This document shows positions 52,429 through 60,627 of a stretch of DNA of 64,000 nucleotides, one piece after another. Position numbers and translations under genes: made by a program. This DNA comes from Streptomyces sp. RPT161. GTDB taxonomy: Bacteria > Actinomycetota > Actinomycetes > Streptomycetales > Streptomycetaceae. Below the pieces are notes generated by a model. The model was not told the origin of the DNA and did not search any database. It saw nothing but the letters and a program-made list of their open reading frames with translations. Position 1 is the stretch's first letter. Each line of letters starts with the position of its first letter. The stretch spans positions 434,001 through 498,000 of the forward strand of contig NZ_JAPZVN010000003.1 of NCBI RefSeq assembly GCF_027533845.1, in the 5' to 3' direction.

Positions 52429-55269
52429 TCAGCCCAACGACGAGTACGCCACGACTCCCCGCAACAACCCGTCAACCGCCTTGCGGGCGTTCCGCCGTAC
52501 CGGGGAGTCCTGGGGCGCAGCCTCGGAAATCTGCCCCAGCACATCGATCAACTGCTTCGTCCAGCGGACGAAATCACCAGCGGGCATGTCCGCCTCCCGC
52601 AGCACGGAGTCCAGGCCCTGCCCCGACGCCCAGCTGTAGGCGCACCAGGCGAAACCGAGGTCCGGCTCGCGCTGGCCCACGCCCTCCGTCTGGTTGATCT
52701 TGTGCTCCTCCTCCAGCGCGGCCAACCGCCCCCAGATCCGCACCATTTCGCCAAGTGCCGTACGCGCCTGGCCGTTCGGCAGCTTCGGCGGCAGCGTGTC
52801 CTCGGCGGACCTGGCCTCGTACACCAACGCCGAGGCGCAGGCGGCGAGTTCGGCCGGGCCGAGCCCGTCCCACACTCCTTCCCGCAGGCACTCGCTGGCC
52901 AGCAGGTCCAACTCGCCATAGAGACGGCCCAGTCGCCGGCCCTCCGGGGTGACCCGGTCCCCGTCGAGATAGCCCAGTTCGGACAGCAGGCCGCAGATGC
53001 GGTCGAAGGTGCGGGCGATGGTGTTGGTGCGGCCCTCGATGCGCCGCTCCAGCGCCTGGGTGTCGCGGCGCAGCCGGTGGTAGCGCTCGGCCCAGCGGGC
53101 GTGGTCCTCGCGTTCGTCGCAGCCGTGGCAGGGATGGGCACGGATCGCGGTGCGCAGCCGGGTGATCTCGGTGTCGTCGGCCGCGGCGGCGCGCTGCTTG
53201 CGCCGCTTGGGGGCGTGGATCCCGGCGGTTCCGGCCTTGGACCGCAGGGCGGAGGCCAGATCGCGCCGCGAGTGCGGGCTGCGCGGATTGAACGTCTTGG
53301 GGATCCGCATCCGGTCCAGCGGCTCCACCGGAACCGGGAAGTCCACCGAGCCCAGCCGCTTGACCTGCCGCTCGGCGGTGAGCACCAGCGGGCGCGGCCC
53401 GTCGTCGTAGCTCTGCCCGCCGTACCGCGGGTGGTGGCGGCCCGTGCTGCGTCCGGCGGGCACACCGGGGTCCAGGACCAGCGCGAGGCCCGCGAACTTG
53501 CCGGACGGTACGTGGATTATGTCGCCAGGGCGCAGTCGCTCCAACGCCTCCGCCGCCGCGGCCCGGCGCTGGGCCGCGCCCTGCCGGGACAGTTCGGCCT
53601 CGCGGTCCTTCAACTCCCGGCGTAGCCGGGCGTACTCCTCGAAGTCGCCGAGGTGGCAGGTCATGCCCTCCTGGTAGCCCGCCAGGCCCTCCTCGTTGCG
53701 CTGCACCTGGCGGGAGATGCCGACCACCGACCGGTCGGCCTGGAACTGCGCGAACGAGGTCTCCAGCAGTTCCCGCGAGCGGTGCCGCCCGAACTGGCCG
53801 ACCAGGTTGACCGCCATGTTGTACGAGGGCTTGAACGAGGAACGCAGCGGATACGTACGGGTTCCGGCGAGGCCGCCGAGCGCCACCGGGTCGAGACCGC
53901 GCTGCCACAGCACCACGGCGTGGCCCTCCACGTCGATGCCGCGGCGTCCGGCACGTCCGGTGAGCTGGGTGTACTCACCCGGGGTGATGTCGGCGTGGGT
54001 CTCGCCGTTCCACTTGACCAGCTTCTCCAACACCACTGAGCGGGCGGGCATGTTGATGCCCAGCGCCAGGGTCTCGGTGGCGAAGACAGCCTTGACCAGG
54101 CCCTGGACGAACAACTCCTCCACGACCTCCTTGAAGGTCGGCAGCATGCCCGCGTGGTGCGCGGCGATGCCCCGCTCCAGCCCTTCGAGCCACTCGTAGT
54201 AACCGAGGACGTGCAGGTCCTCGTCGGGAATGGCCGCGGTGCGCTCCTCGACGATGGACCGGACCCTGGCCCGCCCCTCGTCGTCGTTGAGCCGCAACCC
54301 CGCGTACAGGCACTGCTGTACGGCGGCCTCGCAGCCCGCGCGGCTGAAGATGAAGGTGATGGCGGGCAACAGGCCCTCGGCGTCCAGCCGCTCGATCACC
54401 TCGGGGCGGCCGGGCGTCCAGATCCTGGAGCTCTGCCGCCGGGCGCGCTCACGGTCCGCCTCGTAGCCGCGACGGCGGCGGTCGCGCGGGTTGTACGCCA
54501 GGGTGTTCTGGACGCGAGCCATGCGCACCAGGTCGGGGTTGACCTCAAGCCTGCCGCCGCCGTTCGGGGAACCGTTGTTCTTCACCTCGAACAGGTCGTA
54601 CATCCGGCGTCCGGCCAGTACGTGCTGCCACAGCGGGACCGGGCGGTGCTCGGCGACGATCACCTCGGTGTCGCCGCGTACGGTGTCCAGCCAGTCGCCG
54701 AACTCCTCGGCGTTGGAGACCGTGGCGGAGAGGGACACCAGGGTCACCGACTCCGGGAGGTGGATGATGACCTCCTCCCAGACCGCGCCGCGGAAGCGGT
54801 CGGAGAGGTAGTGCACCTCGTCCATCACCACGTAGCCGAGGCCGCTGAGCGCCTGGGATCCCGCGTAGAGCATGTTGCGCAGCACCTCGGTGGTCATCAC
54901 GACCACCGGAGCGTCGCCGTTGACGCTGTTGTCGCCGGTGAGCAGTCCGACCTTGTCGGAGCCGTAACGTTTTACGAGGTCGGCGTACTTCTGGTTGGAC
55001 AGCGCCTTGATGGGCGTGGTGTAGAAGCACTTGCGGCCCTCGGCGAGGGCCAGGTGGACGGCGAACTCGCCCACGATGGTCTTGCCTGATCCGGTCGGCG
55101 CGGCGACCAGTACGCCCTTTCCGGCCTCCAGGGCCTGGCAGGCCGCTACCTGGAACGGGTCCAGCGGGAAGTCGTACATCTCGCGGAAGGAGCCGAGCGC
55201 GGTGGCCCGCTCGGCGGCGCGACGCCGAGCGTCGGCGTACCGCTCGGCTGGTGAGATCTCGTCGGTCAT
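52429..55269 (-). CDS. helY: Superfamily-2 DExH helicase (HelY / Mtr4-Ski2-like)
   Basis: This is a 946-residue ATP-dependent RNA helicase. Walker A is APTGSGKT at 57-64, DEVH at 150-153, SAT motif LSLSATVSN, and motif VI QLTGRAGRRGID. A large C-terminal part has the beta-barrel/arch-like region and the helical DSHCT domain (about 780-946). Actinobacterial HelY relatives resemble Ski2/Mtr4 and are thought to act in RNA turnover. ATG 55269 gives the family start TDEISPAERYA. It sits next to tatC with 153 bp between, on the same strand, a conserved order in Streptomyces. Confidence 0.94.
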   Translation of the reverse strand: MTDEISPAERYADARRRAAERATALGSFREMYDFPLDPFQVAACQALEAGKGVLVAAPTGSGKTIVGEFAVHLALAEGRKCFYTTPIKALSNQKYADLVKRYGSDKVGLLTGDNSVNGDAPVVVMTTEVLRNMLYAGSQALSGLGYVVMDEVHYLSDRFRGAVWEEVIIHLPESVTLVSLSATVSNAEEFGDWLDTVRGDTEVIVAEHRPVPLWQHVLAGRRMYDLFEVKNNGSPNGGGRLEVNPDLVRMARVQNTLAYNPRDRRRRGYEADRERARRQSSRIWTPGRPEVIERLDAEGLLPAITFIFSRAGCEAAVQQCLYAGLRLNDDEGRARVRSIVEERTAAIPDEDLHVLGYYEWLEGLERGIAAHHAGMLPTFKEVVEELFVQGLVKAVFATETLALGINMPARSVVLEKLVKWNGETHADITPGEYTQLTGRAGRRGIDVEGHAVVLWQRGLDPVALGGLAGTRTYPLRSSFKPSYNMAVNLVGQFGRHRSRELLETSFAQFQADRSVVGISRQVQRNEEGLAGYQEGMTCHLGDFEEYARLRRELKDREAELSRQGAAQRRAAAAEALERLRPGDIIHVPSGKFAGLALVLDPGVPAGRSTGRHHPRYGGQSYDDGPRPLVLTAERQVKRLGSVDFPVPVEPLDRMRIPKTFNPRSPHSRRDLASALRSKAGTAGIHAPKRRKQRAAAADDTEITRLRTAIRAHPCHGCDEREDHARWAERYHRLRRDTQALERRIEGRTNTIARTFDRICGLLSELGYLDGDRVTPEGRRLGRLYGELDLLASECLREGVWDGLGPAELAACASALVYEARSAEDTLPPKLPNGQARTALGEMVRIWGRLAALEEEHKINQTEGVGQREPDLGFAWCAYSWASGQGLDSVLREADMPAGDFVRWTKQLIDVLGQISEAAPQDSPVRRNARKAVDGLLRGVVAYSSLG

Positions 55270-55422
55270 CGTGCTTTCGAGCCTACCGGCCGGGTGTGAC
55301 AACGTGCCCGATCTTTACCAGGGGGCTCCGCCCCGGACCCCTTCGGCAGCTCCGCCCCCCGGACCCCGCTCGGGGCCGCGCGCCGGGGAACCGCCTGCCG
55401 GGGGCAGCGACAGGCTCACGGG

Positions 55423-56340
55423 CTACGTGGCGTCGTCGTAGTCGTCGGAGGGGAGGGCCTGGGGGCTGGAGACGGACTCCACCTCGGGGAGGGCTTCCGG
55501 GGTCAGGTCGAGGTCGGAGGCCTCGTCGGGGCTCAGGCCGTCGTCCGCACGCCGGGCCTTGCGCTTGTCGTGGAGCATGGAGATGCCCACCGCCAGGAAG
55601 AACAGCGCGCAGATGGGCGCCGCCAGCGCCAGCATGGACAGCGGGTCGGGACTGGGCACCGCGATCGCCGAGAAGACGGTGATGCCCATGACCATCCAGC
55701 GCCACCACCCCAGCATCCGCCGCCCACTCAGCACCCCGCCGAAGTTGAGCAGCACCAGCAGCAGCGGCAGTTCGAAGGAGAGCCCGAAGACCAGCACCAT
55801 CCGCACCAGCAGGTCCAGATACCCGTCCAGCGGCACGAGGTTGGTGACATGGTCGGGGGTGAGGCTGAGCAGTGCCTTGGCGGTGGTCGGAATGATGGTG
55901 TACGCGAACCACGCGCCGATGAGGAACAGCGGGAACCCGGCTCCGACGAAGCTGAGCGCGTACCTCTTCTCGTGCTTGTGCAGCCCGGGCGCAAGGAAGG
56001 CCCACACCTGGTAGAGCCAGACCGGCGAGGCCGCCACCACACCGGCCATCAGGCCGACCTTGAGCAGGATGCTGAACGGCCCGAGCAGGCCGTTGATGTT
56101 GAGCGTCGCGCAGTGCTCGCCGTGCTTGGCGATGTCCTGGAAACTGGCCTTGCAGCCGACCGACTTCAGCAGCGGCTCGGTGAGGAACGCGGCGAGCTGG
56201 TCGTGGTAGATGAACGCGACGACCGCGACCAGCCCGATCGCCAGCAGCGACTTCACCAAGCGGCTGCGCAGCTCGCGGAGGTGGTCCGCGAGCGGCATCC
56301 GCCCCTCGGGGTCCTTCTTCTTGCGGGCGGACTTGAGCAA
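55423..56340 (-). CDS. tatC: Twin-arginine translocase subunit TatC
   Basis: TatC recognises twin-arginine signal peptides and exports folded proteins. The 305-residue protein has six membrane helices between about residues 30 and 240. Family blocks are MPLADHLRELRSRL at 15-28, FLAPGLHKHEKRYALSF near 115, and FELPLLLVLLNFGGVL near 190. An unusual 65-residue acidic cytoplasmic tail (SPDEASDLDLTPEALPEVESVSS) follows. Start TTG 56340 is used; ATG 56298 (MPLADHL) with GAGGGG upstream is an alternative. No tatA-like gene lies next to it in the 232-bp gap or beyond. Users of this export in the window include the GHL10 protein. Confidence 0.95.
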   Translation of the reverse strand: MLKSARKKKDPEGRMPLADHLRELRSRLVKSLLAIGLVAVVAFIYHDQLAAFLTEPLLKSVGCKASFQDIAKHGEHCATLNINGLLGPFSILLKVGLMAGVVAASPVWLYQVWAFLAPGLHKHEKRYALSFVGAGFPLFLIGAWFAYTIIPTTAKALLSLTPDHVTNLVPLDGYLDLLVRMVLVFGLSFELPLLLVLLNFGGVLSGRRMLGWWRWMVMGITVFSAIAVPSPDPLSMLALAAPICALFFLAVGISMLHDKRKARRADDGLSPDEASDLDLTPEALPEVESVSSPQALPSDDYDDAT

Positions 56341-56572
56341 CCCACGTCCCTATCTCGTGCGGCAGCCGGTCGTCGTCGGCTTGGGTGTACCGTTCGGGGC
56401 ACTTACGTACGCGTCACATCTCAGTGACAGCGATCGTAACGCGCGGTGGTGAACGCCTGGCAATCCCCCAAGGGCCGCCAGGTGGCCGCCCGCGCCGTGC
56501 GTACGGGCCGCGGCGATCAGCCTACCCTCGGCCGGGCCGCGCCCTGTGCCAGGCGGACCGCCGCCCGCCGGG
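56341..56572. other. tatC upstream region, no tatA found
   Basis: This 232-bp gap in front of tatC was read in all six frames. It contains no small protein with one membrane helix plus amphipathic helix as expected for TatA. Promoter-like bases near 56418-56440 (CATCTCAGTGACAGCGATCG, AT-richer than the surroundings) probably drive tatC. Confidence 0.6.
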
Positions 56573-56776
56573 TCAGCGGCGGACCGCGGTACCGGCGCGG
56601 GCGGCCAGCGGCTCCGCGCTGCGCTGGAACTGCTCGGCCGCGCCGGCCAGCGCCTGGGAGCTGTCGCCGACCTGCCGGGCGAGCCGCCGTACCTCCACAT
56701 AGACCCGGATGCTGAGGACGCCGAGGACGGCGATGCCGCAGAACGCGAGGGCGGTGGTGACCAGGATCCAGACCAT
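56573..56776 (-). CDS. Small one-helix membrane protein (DUF948-like)
   Basis: This is a 67-residue protein: one N-terminal membrane helix at about residues 2-24 (VWILVTTALAFCGIAVLGVLSIRVYVEV) and a cytoplasmic amphipathic helix (VRRLARQVGDSSQALAGAAEQFQ). It resembles the first part of DUF948 proteins but is very short. The layout, helix plus amphipathic helix, is superficially TatA-like but lacks the FG hinge. Function unknown. It lies between the Zn-ribbon gene and tatC. Confidence 0.65.
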   Translation of the reverse strand: MVWILVTTALAFCGIAVLGVLSIRVYVEVRRLARQVGDSSQALAGAAEQFQRSAEPLAARAGTAVRR

Positions 56777-56800
56777 GCCCGCGAGCCTAGCGGCCCCGCC

Positions 56801-57037
56801 TCACCCGACGTGCAGCCGCATGGTGCGCACTCCGCCGCTGGTGAGCAGCGCGACGATCCGCTGCCCCGCCGGCTTGCGCACCGAGGCCCCGCAGTCAGGG
56901 CAGGTGAACGAGTAGAAGGTGGTCCTGGCGGTGCGCCCGATGGCCAGCCGCAGTGCCGGGGCGGTCAGCTCGAAGCGGCCCCGGCAGTCGGGGCACATCG
57001 CCTTGAAGACCACGCTCTGCGCCGTGGGCACCTGCAT
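56801..57037 (-). CDS. Zinc-ribbon protein, small
   Basis: This is a 78-residue protein with two CPDC motifs (CPDCRGRFELTAPALRLAIGRTARTTFYSFTCPDCGASVRK), which together make a four-cysteine zinc ribbon. The C-terminal 25 residues are KPAGQRIVALLTSGGVRTMRLHVG. It may be a nucleic-acid or protein adaptor; no family name is certain. ATG 57037 is 10 bp after the stop of pafC on the same strand, so it is likely in the paf operon. Confidence 0.78.
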   Translation of the reverse strand: MQVPTAQSVVFKAMCPDCRGRFELTAPALRLAIGRTARTTFYSFTCPDCGASVRKPAGQRIVALLTSGGVRTMRLHVG

Positions 57038-57047
57038 GTCGCGTCCT

Positions 57048-58007
57048 CTACTCGTCGCCGTACGCCGCGAGCGCCTGCTCGGCCGCCGCCCGTGCGCTGT
57101 CCGCCAGCGCCCGGGGCGAGACGATCCGGCCGTCGCGGCCGAGCCGCAGCGCCAGGCGGCGCAGCGAACCGGGGTCGGGGGTGCGCAATGTGATGCGCAG
57201 GCCGCCTTCGGGCAGTTCCTCCGCGCTGTCGTGCGGGTAGTACTCGGCGACCCAGCGCCCGCCCGGGCCGACCTCGACCACCACTTCCGGGTCGTCACCG
57301 GCGGGCTGGACCAGTCCGGCGGACAGGTCGCGCGGCTCGATCCTGGGCGGGTCGGCGGGGGCGTCGAGCAGCTTGATCTCTGCGACCCGGTCCAGCCGGA
57401 ACATCCGGCGGTCCTCGGACAACCGGCACCAGGCCTCGAAGTAGGTGTGCCCCACGGCGAACAACCGGATCGGATCGACCTCGCGCTCGGTCAACTCGTC
57501 ACGGGCGGGTGAGTAGTAGCGGATCCACAGCCTGCGCCGCTCGGCGATGGCCCGGTCCACATCGGCGAAGACGCTGCCCTCGGACTCGAAGGTGACCGAC
57601 AGCCGGGCGCTGGCGCCCGCCGCCTCACCGGCCGCCGCCTCCAGCTTGGCGTAGGCCCGCAGCAGCGCCTGGCGGTCGCTGTCCCGCAGCCCCGGCAGGG
57701 TGGCCACCGCCCGTGCCGCGACCAGCAGCGCGGTGGCCTCGTCGGCGGCCAGCCGCAGCGGCTGGGCCGCCTCACCGAAGGCACCGTCGTTGTGCCACCA
57801 GATCCGCTCGCCGTCGGTGTCGATGTCGAGCAGGTCGCCGCCGCGAAAGCTGGTGCCGCACATCGGCAGCACGTTGAGGTCGCCGATCAGCTCGGCCTCG
57901 GTCACCCCGAAGGCGCGCGCCACATCGCTGACGTGCGCGCCGGGACGCTCCTTCAGATAGGTGACCAGGGAGAGCATCCGGCGGGTCTGGTCGATCGCGT
58001 TGGACAT
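57048..58007 (-). CDS. pafC: WYL-domain transcription factor PafC
   Basis: This is a 319-residue protein. Winged helix-turn-helix at about 5-65 (MLSLVTYLKERPGAHVSDVARAFGVTEAELIGDLNVL), WYL ligand domain around 150-215 (LWIRYYSPARDELTEREVDPIRLFAVGHTYFEAWCRL) and a WCX C-terminal domain. PafB and PafC act together as a DNA-damage activator in mycobacteria. ATG 58007 lies after GGAG. It follows pafB with an overlap-like arrangement (pafB stop at 58024). Confidence 0.94.
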   Translation of the reverse strand: MSNAIDQTRRMLSLVTYLKERPGAHVSDVARAFGVTEAELIGDLNVLPMCGTSFRGGDLLDIDTDGERIWWHNDGAFGEAAQPLRLAADEATALLVAARAVATLPGLRDSDRQALLRAYAKLEAAAGEAAGASARLSVTFESEGSVFADVDRAIAERRRLWIRYYSPARDELTEREVDPIRLFAVGHTYFEAWCRLSEDRRMFRLDRVAEIKLLDAPADPPRIEPRDLSAGLVQPAGDDPEVVVEVGPGGRWVAEYYPHDSAEELPEGGLRITLRTPDPGSLRRLALRLGRDGRIVSPRALADSARAAAEQALAAYGDE

Positions 58008-58023
58008 CGTGGTTCGTCTCCCC

Positions 58024-58998
58024 TCAGCCGCGGGCCACGGCGCGCAGCCGGTCGACCACGTCATCGCGCAGCTCCGCGGGGGCCAGCACGACCACGTCAG
58101 GCCCGAACTCCACCAGCCAGGCGTCCAGCCCGTGTCCGTACGGGATCTCCAGCTCGTCCCACTCCGCGGCCCATTCTCCCGGCGCGGGCGTCGTCTCCAC
58201 CGCCTTGGCCCGCAGCGGGTATCCGGCACCGCGCCGCAGCCGGATCCGCGCGGTGGCGGTGGCGCCCTCACCGGCCCAGCTGGCCACGGTCTGCCGTACG
58301 TCGACGTGGTCCGGCACCTCGGCGGTGAACTGGCCGCCACGGGACCGGATCCGGCCGGTGATCCGGCTGAGCCGGAACACCCGGCGGGCCTCGCGGTCCC
58401 GGTCCCATCCGGCCAGGTACCAGTGGCCGCGCCAGCACTCCAGCGCCCACGGCTCCACCGACCGTGGCTCGGGGCGCACGGCGTTGGACTTGCGGTAGTC
58501 GAAGGAGACCGGGCGGCGGTCGCGGGCGGCCAGCATCAGCGGCTCGAAGGCGGGCTCGTGCGCGGGGATCCGGGGTTCGATCACGCTGTGGCCCTCGGCG
58601 GGCTCGTAGCCGGACTCCTGGAACGGCACGCCCGCGGCTCGCAGCTTCTGCAGCGCTCCGCTGGCGGCTCCGGCCAGCCGGGCCTGCTGCCAGACCTTGG
58701 CGGCCAGGGTGAGCGCGGCGGCCTCCTCCGCGTCGAGGGCGATCTCGGGAAGGCGGTTGCGGTCGCGGCGGGCGACGTAGCCGGTCTCGCCGTCGATGGC
58801 GTCCACCGTCTCGATGACCAGGCCGAGTTCGCGCAGGTCGTCCTTGTCGCGCTCGAACATCCGGTTGAAGGCCTCCTCGGAGGCGATCTCCCGGTAGGCC
58901 TCGACCGAAGCTCGCAACTCGCGCTTGCTGAGCGGGCGGCGGGTGTTCATCAGGCACAGTGCCAGGTTCATCAGCCGCTCGGCCTTGGCGATGGCCAT
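58024..58998 (-). CDS. pafB: WYL-domain transcription factor PafB
   Basis: This is a 324-residue paralogue of PafC. The winged helix has MAIAKAERLMNLALCLMNTRRPLSKRELRASVEAYREIASEEAFNRMFERDKDDLRELG. The WYL domain has RRPVSFDYRKSNAVRPEPRSVEPWALECWRGHWYLAGWD. ATG 58998 follows AGGAGG by 9 bases. The 16-bp gap to pafC indicates one operon. It responds to single-stranded DNA in mycobacteria; the Streptomyces role is likely similar. Confidence 0.94.
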   Translation of the reverse strand: MAIAKAERLMNLALCLMNTRRPLSKRELRASVEAYREIASEEAFNRMFERDKDDLRELGLVIETVDAIDGETGYVARRDRNRLPEIALDAEEAAALTLAAKVWQQARLAGAASGALQKLRAAGVPFQESGYEPAEGHSVIEPRIPAHEPAFEPLMLAARDRRPVSFDYRKSNAVRPEPRSVEPWALECWRGHWYLAGWDRDREARRVFRLSRITGRIRSRGGQFTAEVPDHVDVRQTVASWAGEGATATARIRLRRGAGYPLRAKAVETTPAPGEWAAEWDELEIPYGHGLDAWLVEFGPDVVVLAPAELRDDVVDRLRAVARG

Positions 58999-59058
58999 CG
59001 GACGCACCCCTCCTGTTCTGCTCTCACGATGAACCTACCGTTCCCAGGTCGTCACGCA

Positions 59059-59096
59059 AAAGCCGATGGCCCCCGCCGGGCGGCGGGGGCCATCGG
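59059..59096 (-). terminator. Textbook intrinsic terminator after the FKBP gene
   Basis: On the minus strand a 15-bp GC-rich stem (CCGATGGCCCCCGCC against its complement) is followed by CTTTTG at 59063-59058. It separates the FKBP gene from pafB. The U-run makes it one of the clearest rho-independent terminators in the window. Confidence 0.88.
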
Positions 59097-59105
59097 TTCG
59101 GGCTG

Positions 59106-59486
59106 CTACCGGCCCTGGACGGCCATCAGGTCGCAGACGAAGATCAGCGTCTCGCCCGGGGCGATCCGGCCGCCCGCGCCACGGTCGCCGTAGGCCAGGT
59201 GCGCCGGGATGGTCAGCTGGCGGCGTCCACCGACCTTCATACCCTGCACACCCTTGTCCCAGCCGGAGATGACCTGACCAACGCCGAGCTGGAACTCCAG
59301 CGGGTTGCCGCGGTTCCAGCTGGCGTCGAACTCCTCGCCGGTGCTGAAGGCCACGCCCACGTAGTGGACCTTGACGAAGTCGCCCGCCTTCGCCTCCGGG
59401 CCTTCGCCCTCCCAGATGTCCTTGATCTCAAGGTCCGCCGGGGGCTCGCCGCCCGGGAAGTCGATCTCGGGCTTGTCGATGCTCAC
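59106..59486 (-). CDS. Cytoplasmic FKBP-type peptidyl-prolyl isomerase
   Basis: This is a 126-residue FKBP domain: VKVHYVGVAFSTGEEFDASWNRGNPLEFQLGVGQVISGWDKGVQGMKVGGRRQLTIPAHLAYG contains the whole proline-isomerase pocket, including the Tyr, Phe, Asp, Val-Ile and Trp positions of FKBP12. No signal peptide. GTG start at 59486, with GAGGAG upstream. It follows the FKBP lipoprotein gene by 40 bp and ends before the terminator at 59059-59096. Confidence 0.95.
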   Translation of the reverse strand: MSIDKPEIDFPGGEPPADLEIKDIWEGEGPEAKAGDFVKVHYVGVAFSTGEEFDASWNRGNPLEFQLGVGQVISGWDKGVQGMKVGGRRQLTIPAHLAYGDRGAGGRIAPGETLIFVCDLMAVQGR

Positions 59487-59526
59487 GTCTCTGCTCCTCA
59501 TTACGGTGTGTGCAACCTGCACAGTT

Positions 59527-60507
59527 TTACATCGTTCCGAGGATGTCCACCGAGAAGACCAGGGTCGAGTTGGCCGGTACGCCGTTCTGCGGCTGACTGC
59601 CGAACGCCTGGTCGGGCGGAAGCACGAGCAGCACCCGGCTGCCCACCTTCTTGCCGGTGAGGCCCTGCGTCAGCCCCTTGACCGGGAGTTGATTGAGCGT
59701 CAGCGTGGTGGGCGCGTTCCGGTCGTAGGTGCTGTCGAACTTGGAGCCGTCCCACAGCACGGACTTGTACTGCACGACCACCGTGTCGGTGTTCTTCACC
59801 ACCGGGCCGCTGCCCTCGATGACGTAGTTCGACACCAGCTTCTTGGGCGCCGGGGTCTTGGGCACGTCGAGCGACGGGGCCTTGCCGTCGGTGTTGGTGC
59901 CGACCTTGGGCAGGCTGCTGTCGTTCTGCGGCTGGACCGCGCCCTGGGCACTCTTGGGCGGGTTGGTGCCCTTGAGGATGTCGACGACGAAGAACAAGGT
60001 GGCGTTCGGCGGGATCTGCGGGGGCTGGCCCTGGGGGCCGTAGCCGAGATCCGGCGGGATGGTGATCGCGAGCCGGCTGCCGACCTTCTGCCCCTCCAGC
60101 GCCTGGTCCCAGCCCTTGATCACCTGACCGGTGCCCACCACCAGACTGAACGGCTGCTTGCCGAAGCTGGTGTCAAAGGGTGTGTCGGAGTCATAGGTTT
60201 GACCCAGGTAGTTGACCTGGGCGATGGAGCCCTTGCTCAGGGTGGTGCCGTTGCCCTGGTGGAGGACCTTCACCTCCAGGTTCTTGGGTGGCGTGCCCTT
60301 GCCCTTGGAAACGGTCGGCTTCTGGCCGAAGTCGGCCCCGGAGGTGATCTTCGGCGGGGTGTTCTCACTGCCGCAGGCCGCCGCGGTCAGCACCAGCAGC
60401 GGTACGACCAGGGCGGCCAGCAGCCGCGAGGCTCGGCGCTTCCTCGGCGGGGCGGCGGACTCGGTGGCTGCCGGACCTGGGGGCGGCGGCGGGGCAATTC
60501 GACGCAA
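59527..60507 (-). CDS. Lipoprotein with two FKBP-type isomerase domains
   Basis: This is a 326-residue exported lipoprotein. An N-terminal basic region and hydrophobic core end at lipobox TAAAC with C45. FKBP domain 1 is at about 75-180 (QVNYLGQTYDSDTPFDTSFGKQPFSLVVGTGQVIKGWDQALEGQKVGSRLAITIPPDLGYG), linker 180-225, and FKBP domain 2 at about 226-325, which has a weaker pocket (KFDSTYDRNAPTTLTLNQLPVKGLTQGL lacks the central Trp). It may fold secreted proteins. TTG start at 60507 with GAGG upstream. Same strand as the cytoplasmic FKBP gene. Confidence 0.93.
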   Translation of the reverse strand: MRRIAPPPPPGPAATESAAPPRKRRASRLLAALVVPLLVLTAAACGSENTPPKITSGADFGQKPTVSKGKGTPPKNLEVKVLHQGNGTTLSKGSIAQVNYLGQTYDSDTPFDTSFGKQPFSLVVGTGQVIKGWDQALEGQKVGSRLAITIPPDLGYGPQGQPPQIPPNATLFFVVDILKGTNPPKSAQGAVQPQNDSSLPKVGTNTDGKAPSLDVPKTPAPKKLVSNYVIEGSGPVVKNTDTVVVQYKSVLWDGSKFDSTYDRNAPTTLTLNQLPVKGLTQGLTGKKVGSRVLLVLPPDQAFGSQPQNGVPANSTLVFSVDILGTM

Positions 60508-60569
60508 CGTTGCCTCGGTTTCATCAATGGATCTTCCGGGTGTGCAATGCGGGCCACTCTACGACGCGA

Positions 60570-60604
60570 CCGGGGCCCCGTACGAGAAACGTACGGGGCC
60601 CCGG
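60570..60604. terminator. 15-bp perfect hairpin between pafA and the FKBP lipoprotein gene
   Basis: CCGGGGCCCCGTACG pairs perfectly with CGTACGGGGCCCCGG around AGAAA. It ends the pafA transcript, about 25 bp past its stop. Confidence 0.85.
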
Positions 60605-60627
60605 CGTTGCTTTCGTCCGCCCTCCGG

